42,377 nt of DNA from Bacteroidota bacterium. Lineage in GTDB: Bacteria; Bacteroidota; Bacteroidia; NS11-12g; UBA955. The notes beneath the pieces are model-generated. The model saw only the letters and a list, made by a program, of their open reading frames with translations. It made no database searches and had not been told where the DNA came from. Shown one piece after another: positions 1-7,756 of the stretch. The stretch lies in assembly GCA_016868535.1 (NCBI GenBank), contig VGGQ01000006.1:1-42377 (forward strand), read 5' to 3'. The translations under genes and the position numbers were made by a program. The first letter of the stretch is position 1, and the number at the start of each line of letters is the position of its first letter.

Positions 1-320
1 TTTTCGTGCAGTCCGTTCAAATAAACTGTGTTCCACATCGTTTTGTTCATATGCCACCCAGGAATAATTTGAGGATATTCATCGCGAAGTGTTGCAGACC
101 ATTCCGGGTCACATTTGAGGTTTATACTGTCAAACCGGGCAATATCTCCCAAACAAAACATTTTGCCCGCCACTTTCCATACGTATAAAGCAAAAATATA
201 CAAAAGGAATAACCTTTATAATAAAATTGATTCGTTGGCCAGCACATTCTCATCAAACGGGAACGACTCGGTTACCAATGGCAACCCCACGCAGTAGTCT
301 CTGATTTTGTCCAAATGCAT
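1..320 (-). pseudogene. MmcQ/YjbR family protein, disrupted by an in-frame insertion; 3' end outside window
   Basis: Read on the minus strand from ATG at 320, the first 27 codons (ending FPFDENVL) match the N-terminus of the MmcQ/YjbR (CyaY-like fold) family. After a 19-codon interruption the same frame resumes with VWKVAGKMF, then FDSINLKCDPEW and IIPGWHMNKTMWNTV, which are the hallmark segments of that family. The interruption (183-239) carries a TAA at 216-218, so normal translation would stop after 34 residues. The family is usually about 115-120 residues and has no agreed enzymatic role; a DNA-binding role has been proposed. A -7 box (339-346) lies 18 nt upstream of the start. The gene diverges from the YwqK-like gene. 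The family call is firm; whether the gene is dead or rescued by some recoding event is not known. Confidence 0.82.
183..239. other. 57-nt AT-rich insertion inside the MmcQ/YjbR gene
   Basis: The segment separates two halves of a well-conserved protein motif (DENVL and VWKVAGKMF) and is exactly 19 codons long, with one in-frame TAA. By my count 14 of its 57 bases are G or C. It holds two small inverted repeats: AAAGG/CCTTT on the coding strand, and GTATA/TATAC near one end. Its coding strand also contains TATTTTTG, a good match to the -7 promoter box. No target-site duplication is obvious, and the exact edges are uncertain by a base or two. Confidence 0.7.
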
Positions 321-338
321 GTGGAAAATCGTTTTCGG

Positions 339-346
339 CAAAGCTA
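339..346 (-). promoter_or_regulatory. -7 promoter box TAGCTTTG of the MmcQ/YjbR gene
   Basis: Exact match to the Bacteroidota -7 consensus TAnnTTTG on the minus strand, 18 nt upstream of the ATG at 320. It lies back to back with the box for the divergent gene at 358-365. Confidence 0.6.
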
Positions 347-357
347 ATGCAACCCCG

Positions 358-365
358 TAATTTTG
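358..365 (+). promoter_or_regulatory. -7 promoter box TAATTTTG of the YwqK-like gene
   Basis: Exact TAnnTTTG match, 12 nt upstream of ATG 378. The box overlaps the upstream TTG at 363, which is why ATG 378 is taken as the start. Confidence 0.65.
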
Positions 366-377
366 AAGAATCAAATT

Positions 378-1442
378 ATGATTCAATTTGCAAGATCTGG
401 CCTCTTAGTGACCGCAGTGATTTTTGCCTGTCAGGGATTGGCACAGTCGGATAATCCAAGCAGAAAGCCATCCAAAATATTTTTTGAAAATCTGGAAATG
501 CGAAACGGTGTGGCGTATTCGAAAAACAGACCCTTTACTGGTATAAGTGTAAAATTATGGGACAATAAAGTGGTAAATGAAGAGATTTACTGGGTTGATG
601 GCTTCAGAAACGGCAGCTATAAGGAGTTTACGGAGAATAATGTGCTTGTGGCTTCCGAAACTTGGGCGCAGGGCGTAAAACAGGGTTCTTACAGCTATTA
701 TTATCCCAACGGCACCATAAAAAACAGCGGCAATTTAAGCAATGGCCAGCTGGATGGTGAAATTACCGGCTATTACCCCGGCGGATCCAAACAGTACACG
801 GCTTTTTACACCAGTGGTGTAAGAAACGGCAATAACCAGACTTGGTTTACCAACGGCACTAAAGAGCAATCAGCCAACTTTGTAAATGATGTTCCCAATG
901 GCGATGTGTTTGCTTGGTATCCCACAGGATTGCCCCGTTATCAAATAACATATAAAATGGGTGTTAAAGACGGAGCGCATTACAAATACCACAAAAGCGG
1001 CTGTCCTGCGGAGGAAAGCTATTATAAAAATGGGAAACAAGACAGTATATACAGGCTTTACGATGAAATTGGCTGTAAACTGCTTGCTGAAGAAGCTTAC
1101 AGCAATGGTGATAAGAACGGGACCTTTGTTAAATATGGCTTTAAAGGCGACACCCTGAGTGTAGAAATCTGGAATGGCGGAAAACGCGATGGACGCTATT
1201 CGGAATGGCGCGATCGTGAAACTGAAACAACAGGGTATTACAAAGACGGAGAAAAAACAGGTTACTGGAAACACGGATTTTCATCTCATTACCAGATGCG
1301 GGAAGGGAATTACAACAAAGGAATAATGGTGGGAGAATGGAAATTTTATGATGATAAGGGTACTATTCTTGCTGTTCAGTGGTTCAACGATGAGGGCGAA
1401 GAGGTGAAGAGTAAATTTTATAAAAAACGCAAAAAGAAATAG
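378..1442 (+). CDS. YwqK/MORN-like repeat protein, exported
   Basis: 354 residues. A signal peptide (hydrophobic LLVTAVIFACQGLA, then QS) is followed by about ten tandem units of roughly 22-25 residues. These follow the pattern aromatic-x-x-G-x-x-x-x-x-x-Y-x-x-G-x-x-x-G, as in YYPNGTIKNSGNLSNGQLDG and YYKNGKQDSIYRLY. This is the pattern of the YwqK antitoxin-like and MORN-related beta-hairpin repeats common in Bacteroidota exported proteins. The tail is strongly basic (KKRKKK). The family is often labelled a toxin-antitoxin component, but no toxin gene is adjacent and the signal peptide argues for an envelope role, so I infer only a repeat scaffold. The TTG at 363 would also be in frame but lies in the promoter box. 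The uridine kinase reading frame begins 1 nt after the stop, so the two are probably co-transcribed. Confidence 0.8.
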   Translation: MIQFARSGLLVTAVIFACQGLAQSDNPSRKPSKIFFENLEMRNGVAYSKNRPFTGISVKLWDNKVVNEEIYWVDGFRNGSYKEFTENNVLVASETWAQGVKQGSYSYYYPNGTIKNSGNLSNGQLDGEITGYYPGGSKQYTAFYTSGVRNGNNQTWFTNGTKEQSANFVNDVPNGDVFAWYPTGLPRYQITYKMGVKDGAHYKYHKSGCPAEESYYKNGKQDSIYRLYDEIGCKLLAEEAYSNGDKNGTFVKYGFKGDTLSVEIWNGGKRDGRYSEWRDRETETTGYYKDGEKTGYWKHGFSSHYQMREGNYNKGIMVGEWKFYDDKGTILAVQWFNDEGEEVKSKFYKKRKKK

Positions 1443-1443
1443 A

Positions 1444-2100
1444 TTGAAATCCTTAACGGAAAAGTGGGTAATGGGTATTACCGGACTCAGCGGTTCGGGG
1501 AAAACGTATTTTATAGAAAGGATTAAGGAAAAACTGCAGGAAAAAGTAGCCGTCATTAGTTTTGATGATTATTATAAACCGCTTCATGAGCAGGAGAAAG
1601 ATGAAAATGGCATTACCAATTTTGATTTGCCCGGAGCACTATACCACCAGCAGTTTCATGAGGATTTACTGAAACTTATGGTAGACAAGCCTGTATTGCT
1701 GCAAAAGTATAATTTCGAAAACTACGATGCTCCCGAACGGGCTGATATTATTGAGTCCGCACCGGTTATTATCGCTGAAGGTCTTTTTGTGTTTGATTTT
1801 CCAGAGATAGACAATTTGCTTTCCTGTCGTATTTTTATTGAAGCTGACATGCAACTTAGCCTGGAAAGAAGGCTCGACAGAGATGTGCGGGAGCGAGGTA
1901 TTCCGAAAGAGCGCAGCCTTTATCAATGGCATAACCATGTAGTGCCGGCATGGGACAAACATATTGTTCCACACAAAAAAAGATGCGATTTACATATTTT
2001 CAATGATGGGCCTGCGGAAGAAAACACCCGCAAAATTATACAGCATATTACCCAAAATGCCCATCCTGAAGTGCTACAGGAGATTTCGGTTAAGTTATAA
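1444..2100 (+). CDS. udk: uridine kinase
   Basis: 218 residues. Phosphorylates uridine and cytidine to UMP and CMP (pyrimidine salvage, cytosol). A P-loop GLSGSGKT (14-21) is followed by ISFDDYYKP, FDLPGAL, YNFENYDAPE and IIAEGLFVFD, then an arginine-rich lid (RRLDRDVRERG). This is the order and spacing of the Udk/phosphoribulokinase-like family, and the length is typical. The TTG at 1444 gives a normal short lead-in before the P-loop. The next in-frame ATG (1471) would put the P-loop only four residues from the N-terminus, which is less likely. The gene starts 1 nt after the YwqK-like stop, and its end overlaps the convergent phosphoesterase gene by 6 nt. Substrate preference within the family cannot be read from the sequence. 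Confidence 0.88.
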   Translation: MKSLTEKWVMGITGLSGSGKTYFIERIKEKLQEKVAVISFDDYYKPLHEQEKDENGITNFDLPGALYHQQFHEDLLKLMVDKPVLLQKYNFENYDAPERADIIESAPVIIAEGLFVFDFPEIDNLLSCRIFIEADMQLSLERRLDRDVRERGIPKERSLYQWHNHVVPAWDKHIVPHKKRCDLHIFNDGPAEENTRKIIQHITQNAHPEVLQEISVKL

Positions 2101-2598
2101 ATCAATTATAGCAGAGTTGCGGCTTACAGCATCGACAATGCCTATGCTGGCATTGCCGAAAACACCCGCTATCTCGCCGGGGTTTAACAACAAGGCATTG
2201 CCAAATTTCTGCTTTTCAGCCTGGTGATTGTGCCCATAGAAAACACAATCGTACCAGCCGGTCTTAACCATGGTTTTGGCGTAGAATGGGTAGTGGCTAA
2301 CGCCAATTTTAAGCCCACCTAAATGCAGCTGTGAATCCATATCTCCGATGTATTCACCGTAAAATATCATATTGTTGTATTCTGTACACATTTTTTGGAT
2401 GTGAAAACGGTCTCCGTCATTGTTTCCGAAAACCGCATGTACTGGTAAGCCGGATTCGGCGAGCATTTTGGCCGCAAACGGCGAGCAGAAGTCACCGCAA
2501 AAGACCAGGGCCTCCGTTTTTTCATTTGAAAAACGCTTCAATGCAGCCTCAAGATGTGGAAGATTATCGTGAATATCGCTGAGCACACCAAAAATCAT
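2095..2598 (-). CDS. YfcE/MJ0936-type metallophosphoesterase
   Basis: 167 residues, the usual size for this small calcineurin-like phosphoesterase family. The metal-binding motifs are all present: D8-x-H10 (SDIHDN), GDF at 35-37, GNND (58-61), H102 (SHYPF) and GHNH (122-125). Family members hydrolyse small phosphodiesters such as bis-pNPP in vitro with Mn or Ni, and their physiological substrate is mostly unknown. Cytosolic, no signal peptide. It is convergent with udk (6-nt overlap) and divergent from the ferredoxin gene, whose start is 63 nt away. Confidence 0.85.
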   Translation of the reverse strand: MIFGVLSDIHDNLPHLEAALKRFSNEKTEALVFCGDFCSPFAAKMLAESGLPVHAVFGNNDGDRFHIQKMCTEYNNMIFYGEYIGDMDSQLHLGGLKIGVSHYPFYAKTMVKTGWYDCVFYGHNHQAEKQKFGNALLLNPGEIAGVFGNASIGIVDAVSRNSAIIDL

Positions 2599-2643
2599 CG
2601 GAATTGTTTTTGTGGATGGGTGTTCAAAAATACGTCAGTGTTG

Positions 2644-2651
2644 TAATTTTG
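2644..2651 (+). promoter_or_regulatory. -7 promoter box TAATTTTG of the ferredoxin gene
   Basis: Exact TAnnTTTG match, 10 nt before ATG 2662. No clear TTTG -33 element at standard spacing. Confidence 0.6.
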
Positions 2652-2661
2652 CAGCAAATTT

Positions 2662-3009
2662 ATGGCAATAATTATCACCAAAGACTGTATCAATTGTGGA
2701 GCCTGCGAGCCCGAGTGTCCGAACAATGCCATATACGAAGCGGGTTTGGAGTGGACAATCGCTGAGGGAACAGGTGTTCAGGGTGCATTCACAATGGCCG
2801 ATGGAAGGACAGTGGATGCGAACGAGAAATTCTCTCCTGTCAGCAGTGAAGTGTATTTTATTGTTCCAGATAAATGCACGGAATGTACCGGGTTTCACGA
2901 GGAGCCCCAGTGTGCCGCAGTGTGTCCTGTTGACTGCTGTGTGCCCGATCCGGACCATGTGGAAAGTAAAGAGGTATTACTCGACCGCAAGGAACGCCTG
3001 CATCTGTAA
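2662..3009 (+). CDS. 2[4Fe-4S] ferredoxin (YfhL/Alvin type)
   Basis: 115 residues. Low-potential electron carrier. Cluster I ligands are C9, C12, C15 and C19 (CINCGACEPECP). The second set is C72, C75, C84 and C88 with an eight-residue gap between the second and third Cys, followed by Pro; this expanded motif marks Allochromatium-type ferredoxins. C92 and C93 are extra. A stretch of about 45 residues between the clusters (31-70) resembles the insert seen in other Bacteroidota YfhL-like ferredoxins. No partner oxidoreductase is adjacent, so its redox partner cannot be inferred. Confidence is high for the family, low for the pathway. Confidence 0.9.
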   Translation: MAIIITKDCINCGACEPECPNNAIYEAGLEWTIAEGTGVQGAFTMADGRTVDANEKFSPVSSEVYFIVPDKCTECTGFHEEPQCAAVCPVDCCVPDPDHVESKEVLLDRKERLHL

Positions 3010-3061
3010 ATTATTATTTTTTTTCATAACAACTTTGGAGGTTCTTTATCAACTTTGAACC

Positions 3062-3793
3062 ATGCAATTTATCTGTATGCAATCATGGGTGCCATTGCGG
3101 TCTGAGCAATCCTCCTCCTCAGAGATGGTAAGCAGTTTGTTGTTTGGAGAAACATGTTTGCTCATTGAAGAAACGGTCGAGTGGATTAACGTGTCATGCG
3201 ATCACGACGGATATCAGGGATGGATTCCACAGAGTTATGTCAGGCCGGCTTTAGATAATTTCCGGGAATGGAACCGAAAAGTGGCCGTGCATGGTGCCAT
3301 AATGCAGAATTCTACCGGCCGAATAGATTTATCGCCCGGGTCAATAATTCCAAACGATCTGGAGTGTAACCTGAGCGGAAGTGTTTTTCGCTATTCAGAT
3401 GCCCGTGTTTTTGAGCCTGAAAATGCAGACGCTGCAGGTCTGGCCAATTTGTTTTTGCATACCCCCTATTTGTGGGGAGGCCGCAGTGTCTGGGGCATAG
3501 ATTGCAGTGGTCTGGTTCAGGTTGTTTATGGTATATTGGGAAAACCATTGCCCCGTGATGCTTCACAACAGGTGAACACCGGTAGCGCAGTTTCTTTCGC
3601 TGAGCAGCAAAGCGGTGATCTCGCTTTTTTTGAAAAAGACGAAAGAATTACGCATGTTGGCATTGTGCTGTCTGATAATCGTATCATCCATGCCAGCGGT
3701 AAGGTGAGAATAGATTTTTTAACCGAATCTGGCATAATAAACAGCGAAACAGGACAAAATACACACGCATTGTCTTGCATTAAACGGGTATAA
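3062..3793 (+). CDS. SH3-NlpC/P60 family C40 peptidase
   Basis: 243 residues. Likely a peptidoglycan endopeptidase cleaving the gamma-D-Glu to diamino acid bond. An N-terminal bacterial SH3-like region (about 5-62: VPLRSE, LLFGE, WIPQSYV) precedes a second small domain and the NlpC/P60 domain (125-243). The catalytic set is visible: C148 in GIDCSGL, H198 in THVGI and H210 in IHASG. LWGGRS and GDLAFF are also standard. No clear signal peptide is seen, which is usual for Bacteroidota members of this SH3-NlpC architecture and leaves their export route open. The sequence CAACTTTG (3050-3057), one base off the -7 consensus, lies 4 nt before the start. Confidence 0.88.
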   Translation: MQFICMQSWVPLRSEQSSSSEMVSSLLFGETCLLIEETVEWINVSCDHDGYQGWIPQSYVRPALDNFREWNRKVAVHGAIMQNSTGRIDLSPGSIIPNDLECNLSGSVFRYSDARVFEPENADAAGLANLFLHTPYLWGGRSVWGIDCSGLVQVVYGILGKPLPRDASQQVNTGSAVSFAEQQSGDLAFFEKDERITHVGIVLSDNRIIHASGKVRIDFLTESGIINSETGQNTHALSCIKRV

Positions 3794-3814
3794 GTTCCGA
3801 AATTCGCCCCTTGT

Positions 3815-4276
3815 ATGCAAAAGTTACAGGAACTTTTAGGCGAGATACGTAAAGAATTCCATTTGCGTCATGGACATGAGTTTGGTTTTTCTGGAAGCCA
3901 GAGTGAAGCCCATTTTGATATCACCACACAGGCTGCCATAGCCTATATTCAAGGTTTGGCAATGAGTGGTAAGATACAGCAAATGCAGGAGATGGTAAAA
4001 GGGGGAGAAGAGGCATTGCGTGATAGCCTGTATTATGATGAATTAATTCAAAAATGCGCCGATAGTTATTATGCACTCAACTGGGACTCAGAGCGCAAGA
4101 AGCACCTTGCTGTAATTGCTCTGACATGCGCACTGCAGGGTTTGCGCGAGCGCTTTATTGCAGGTGGCTACAGCAATGACACATCAGGTATACTCAAGTT
4201 TTTAGGTCTAGATAGCGGCATGCTTGGCCTCATGGGAAAGACGAGCGGCATGTTCAATATGTTTAAGAAGAAATAG
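3815..4276 (+). CDS. conserved-looking hypothetical protein
   Basis: 153 residues; I do not recognise the family. It is predicted to be mostly helical, soluble and without a signal peptide. The C-terminus is rich in Gly and Met (LDSGMLGLMGKTSGMFNMF) and ends in KKK, which could form a flexible or amphipathic tail. It starts 21 nt after the NlpC/P60 gene on the same strand and ends 5 nt before the convergent pyk stop. It is probably transcribed with the peptidase, but nothing in the sequence ties it functionally to it. The reading frame is convincing from codon use and tight packing. Confidence 0.65.
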   Translation: MQKLQELLGEIRKEFHLRHGHEFGFSGSQSEAHFDITTQAAIAYIQGLAMSGKIQQMQEMVKGGEEALRDSLYYDELIQKCADSYYALNWDSERKKHLAVIALTCALQGLRERFIAGGYSNDTSGILKFLGLDSGMLGLMGKTSGMFNMFKKK

Positions 4277-4281
4277 TATGC

Positions 4282-5712
4282 TCAATCCACAAACGTCACC
4301 TTAATCGTATTGGTGCGCTGCTTCTTGTGAATAGGCATGCTTGCACAGTTGATTATACAATCTCCCGGTCTCACCATACCTTCTTCTTTCAGTATTTCAG
4401 TAACATCCTGAAATGTCTGATCAGTGCTCACATATTTGTCGTAATAAAAACCGCGAACACCCCACACCAGACTCAGTCTGGTGAGCAGGCTGTCATTATC
4501 TGTAAAAATAAAAACATTGGCTTTTGGCCTGTAACTGGCAACCCTGAAACCCGTATATCCGGACCGGGTCATAGCCACAATGGCTTTGGCTTCCAGGTGG
4601 TCGCTCATTCTTACAGCAGTAAAGCAAACCTCATCGCTTGCAAATGATGGTGAGGAATTGTTGGGTTTCTCCCCTTTGAAATAAACACGTTTGTCTTTTT
4701 CTACGTCGGTAATGATGCTGCTCATCACTTCAACTACCCTTACCGGATATTTACCAATACTGGTTTCAGCACTCAGCATAACAGCATCGGCACCATCCAA
4801 AACAGCGTTTGCAACATCATTAATCTCAGCGCGCGTGGGCATGCTGTCGTGTATCATGCTTTCCATCATCTGTGTAGCGATGATAACCGGTTTGGATGCC
4901 TGAATACATTTTTCAACAATATCTTTTTGTATGAGCGGAATCCTCTGTAGGGGCAGCTCCACGCCCAAATCACCGCGTGCTAACATTATGGCATCAGCAA
5001 CTTTCATAATTTCCTTGATGTTTTCGACCGCTTCAGGTTTTTCAATTTTGGCAACAACCCGGATGTCTTTTTCATGCATGTCGATAATTTTTTTTAATTC
5101 CAGAATATCCTCAGGCTTGCGAACAAAGGACAATGCCACCCAGTCTACATTTTGCTTCAGGCCGAACTCAAGGTCTTTAAGGTCTTTTTCAGTCAGGCTC
5201 GGAACCGTAAGTTGTGTTTCGGGTAAATTAAATCCCTTGTTGGAGGTGAGTACCCCTCCTAACACGACTGCAGCCCGCAACTTAGTTTCATTCACTATTT
5301 CCGTGACCTTCAGTTCCACTTTGCCGTCATTCAGCAGAATGCGTTCTCCGGGTTTTGCATCCTGCGTCAGTCGGGCATAGTTTACAAACAGCAAATCCGC
5401 AGTTGATACACATTCCTCAGTGGTAACCGTGATGATTTGTCCGTCGATCAGTTGTATTTCCCCATCAACCTTCCCAATTCTGAGTTTAGGGCCTTGGAGA
5501 TCCATTAGAATGGATACGTGGGTCCCCAGTTCTTTGTTGATTTTGCAAATGCGCTCTATAACTGCAAGATGACCTTCATGGGTACCATGAGAAAAATTTA
5601 ACCGGCACACATCCACACCTGCTTCAATAATGCGTTTAAGAACATCCTCTTCTTGGCTTGCAGATCCTATTGTGGCTACAATTTTAGTCTTGTTAGACGG
5701 TTCTCTATTCAT
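4282..5712 (-). CDS. pyk: pyruvate kinase
   Basis: 476 residues, standard length. Catalyses PEP + ADP to pyruvate + ATP, the last step of glycolysis, in the cytosol. Visible motifs are RLNFSH (37-42), DLQGPKLRIG (71-80), the active-site stretch AKIEKPEA (221-228), MLARGDLG (243-250), the Thr/Met loop QMMESMIHDSMPTRAE and MLSAETSIGKYP (312-323). The C-terminal domain follows and is complete. It is the second gene after the IPExxxVDY gene, a pairing conserved in many Bacteroidota. Confidence 0.97.
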   Translation of the reverse strand: MNREPSNKTKIVATIGSASQEEDVLKRIIEAGVDVCRLNFSHGTHEGHLAVIERICKINKELGTHVSILMDLQGPKLRIGKVDGEIQLIDGQIITVTTEECVSTADLLFVNYARLTQDAKPGERILLNDGKVELKVTEIVNETKLRAAVVLGGVLTSNKGFNLPETQLTVPSLTEKDLKDLEFGLKQNVDWVALSFVRKPEDILELKKIIDMHEKDIRVVAKIEKPEAVENIKEIMKVADAIMLARGDLGVELPLQRIPLIQKDIVEKCIQASKPVIIATQMMESMIHDSMPTRAEINDVANAVLDGADAVMLSAETSIGKYPVRVVEVMSSIITDVEKDKRVYFKGEKPNNSSPSFASDEVCFTAVRMSDHLEAKAIVAMTRSGYTGFRVASYRPKANVFIFTDNDSLLTRLSLVWGVRGFYYDKYVSTDQTFQDVTEILKEEGMVRPGDCIINCASMPIHKKQRTNTIKVTFVD

Positions 5713-5739
5713 AATTTTCCTTTATCGTTGTTTTCCGGG

Positions 5740-6177
5740 TTATCTTTTCTCTTCCAGACAGGTTATCCAGGTTAGTTTCTTTTTTTCTGTTTCACTTACG
5801 GCATACACCAGCGTCATGCCTTGAAGGGTTTCTAATTTCTCAGGCCAGTCAAGGCCTGCGTCCTCGTCTTCACCGCCCCGTCCTATCAAAAGCATGTCGG
5901 GTATAGGCTTCACATTCATCAGCAATCCAAAGGTTCCCTGATTTTCCATAAGCCACCACTCGGTTCCAGATTCTTCTTCGCGAAAATAATACTGCGTATG
6001 TTCTGAAATACCTTTTTTAACTTTTAACAGAAAAGAATCAGGGAGAAGGGAAAACTTTGTCCCCAGAATTCTGTCTGTATGCCATGCCAGTAGAGCAGGC
6101 GGTAATGCAGTGTGTACGGCTATTGCCCGGAATGCAATGTCATCAAAATCGAAGTTTAGATATTCCTTTTTGGGCAT
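5740..6177 (-). CDS. IPExxxVDY family protein
   Basis: 145 residues of unknown function. The call rests on size, on the N-terminal FDFDDIAFRAIAVH and LAWHTDRIL region, and on location: this family typically sits between rnc/fabF/acpP and pyk in Bacteroidota, as here. The motif that names the family is degraded. I read IPDMLLIGRGGED where IPE-x3-VDY would be expected, so this is a divergent member. No signal peptide or membrane segment. The start ATG lies 10 nt after a perfect -7 box (6188-6195), so it probably heads the operon with pyk (27-nt gap). Confidence 0.7.
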   Translation of the reverse strand: MPKKEYLNFDFDDIAFRAIAVHTALPPALLAWHTDRILGTKFSLLPDSFLLKVKKGISEHTQYYFREEESGTEWWLMENQGTFGLLMNVKPIPDMLLIGRGGEDEDAGLDWPEKLETLQGMTLVYAVSETEKKKLTWITCLEEKR

Positions 6178-6187
6178 AAAGCTTCCG

Positions 6188-6195
6188 CAAAATTA
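6188..6195 (-). promoter_or_regulatory. -7 promoter box TAATTTTG of the IPExxxVDY-pyk operon
   Basis: Exact TAnnTTTG on the minus strand, 10 nt before the ATG at 6177. The plus-strand acpP promoter must lie in the remaining 65 nt; TTATTTTG near 6229-6236 is a one-mismatch candidate. Confidence 0.6.
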
Positions 6196-6260
6196 ATAAC
6201 CTGATATCTTGTATATGAAAAATTGTTTTATTTTGCACCGCAAATCCAAACACAAAAAAA

Positions 6261-6497
6261 ATGTCAGCAATCGCAAACAAAGTTAAAGCTATCATCGTGG
6301 ATAAGCTTAGCGTAGAAGAATCAGAATTAACCAATGAAGCCAGTTTCACCAACGACCTTGGTGCGGATTCACTCGACACTGTTGAGCTGATTATGGAGCT
6401 CGAAAAAGAATTCGATATCAGTATCCCCGACGATCAGGCTGAAAAAATTCAGACTGTAGGCGAAGCTATTCGTTACATCGAAGAAAACAAAAAGTAA
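6261..6497 (+). CDS. acpP: acyl carrier protein
   Basis: 78 residues, acidic and helical. Carries growing acyl chains on a 4'-phosphopantetheine arm in fatty acid synthesis. The attachment serine is S37 in [19 protein letters not shown], the universal ACP motif. Followed after 5 nt by fabF. The A-rich leader before the ATG (AAAAAAA) is the kind of upstream sequence that favours translation in Bacteroidota. Confidence 0.97.
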   Translation: MSAIANKVKAIIVDKLSVEESELTNEASFTNDLGADSLDTVELIMELEKEFDISIPDDQAEKIQTVGEAIRYIEENKK

Positions 6498-6502
6498 AAT
6501 TC

Positions 6503-7756
6503 ATGCAACTCAGAAGGGTTGTTGTAACTGGCATGGGCGCATTGACGCCTCTTGGCAATACGCTTAACGAGTATTGGAATGGTCTTTTGAACGGCGTTTC
6601 AGGGGCAGTTCCGATTACCCGTTTTGATACCACTTTGTTCAAAGTTCGCTTCGCCTGCGAAGTAAAAAACTTTGATATCACCCAGTTTATGGACAAAAAG
6701 GAAGCCAGAAAAATGGATCCTTTTACCCATTATGGTGTTGTGGTAGCCGATGAGGCTATTCAGGATTCAGGCCTGTTACAACAATCCTTTAATCCCGATC
6801 GTGTCGGGGTTATCTGGGGATCAGGAATTGGCGGCCTCACCACCTTTTTCAACGAGGTTGTTGATTTTGCCAAGGGAGACGGCACACCGAGGTTTTCGCC
6901 ATTTTTTATTCCCAAAATGATTATTGATATTGCCTCGGGCTATATCAGTATCAAGCACGGGTTCCGCGGACCCAACTATGCCACAGTTTCAGCTTGCGCT
7001 ACCGGCACACACAGCATCATTGATGCGTTTAACCTCATTCGCCTTGGCAAGGCGGATGTTATGGTAACGGGCGGCAGTGAGGCCTGTGTAAACGAGCCTG
7101 CCATGGGAGGTTTCAGCAATATGAAAGCCCTGTCTGAAAGGAATGATGAATACGCTACTGCCTCATGTCCGTTTGACAAAAACCGCGATGGCTTTGTTCT
7201 TGGTGAAGGGGGTGCCGCCGTCATTCTCGAAGATCTTGAGCATGCGAAAGCCCGTGGTGCAAGAATTTATGCTGAACTGGTTGGCGGCGGAATGACCGCA
7301 GATGCCTATCATATTACAGCGCCTCATCCTGAAGGTCTGGGAGCGAGAAATGTCATGAAACAAGCCTTGGAAGATGCCGGAATGTCGGTCGATGAGGTTG
7401 ATTATATCAATGTTCACGGAACCAGTACACCACTGGGTGATATCGCCGAAACAAAAGCCATTTTGGGTGTTTTTGGTAAACATGCCTATAACCTTAACAT
7501 CAGCAGTACCAAAAGTATGACCGGTCATCTTCTGGGTGGCGCTGGTGCCATCGAAGCAGTGGCGTCTATTCTTGCTGTAAAAGAAGGAGTTGTTCCTCCC
7601 ACCATCAACCATTTTACCGATGATCCCGACATTGATCCCGGTCTCAATTTTACCTTTCATAAGCCCCAGAAGCGCAATGTAAGAGCCGCTCTGAGCAATA
7701 CATTTGGTTTCGGCGGACACAATGCTTCCGTCATCTTCAAACACTACGAAGCCTAA
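6503..7756 (+). CDS. fabF: beta-ketoacyl-ACP synthase II
   Basis: 417 residues, full length. Condenses malonyl-ACP with acyl-ACP. The Cys-His-His triad is C165 (SACATGTH), H305 (NVHGTSTPLGD) and H342 (TGHLLGGAGA), with the conserved lysine K337 in SSTKSMTGH. The C-terminal FGFGGHNASVIF is also typical. Lies between acpP and rnc in the phylum's conserved lipid-RNA gene cluster. The upstream part of the rnc frame may overlap its 3' end. Confidence 0.97.
   Translation: MQLRRVVVTGMGALTPLGNTLNEYWNGLLNGVSGAVPITRFDTTLFKVRFACEVKNFDITQFMDKKEARKMDPFTHYGVVVADEAIQDSGLLQQSFNPDRVGVIWGSGIGGLTTFFNEVVDFAKGDGTPRFSPFFIPKMIIDIASGYISIKHGFRGPNYATVSACATGTHSIIDAFNLIRLGKADVMVTGGSEACVNEPAMGGFSNMKALSERNDEYATASCPFDKNRDGFVLGEGGAAVILEDLEHAKARGARIYAELVGGGMTADAYHITAPHPEGLGARNVMKQALEDAGMSVDEVDYINVHGTSTPLGDIAETKAILGVFGKHAYNLNISSTKSMTGHLLGGAGAIEAVASILAVKEGVVPPTINHFTDDPDIDPGLNFTFHKPQKRNVRAALSNTFGFGGHNASVIFKHYEA

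Noticed and set aside
378-1442. toxin-antitoxin module based on the YwqK label
   Set aside because: The protein has a signal peptide and repeats, and no toxin gene is adjacent.
4931-5380. 149-codon frame antisense to pyk
   Set aside because: It is the complement of conserved pyruvate kinase codons, has Ser/Thr-rich low-complexity composition, and has no start context of its own.
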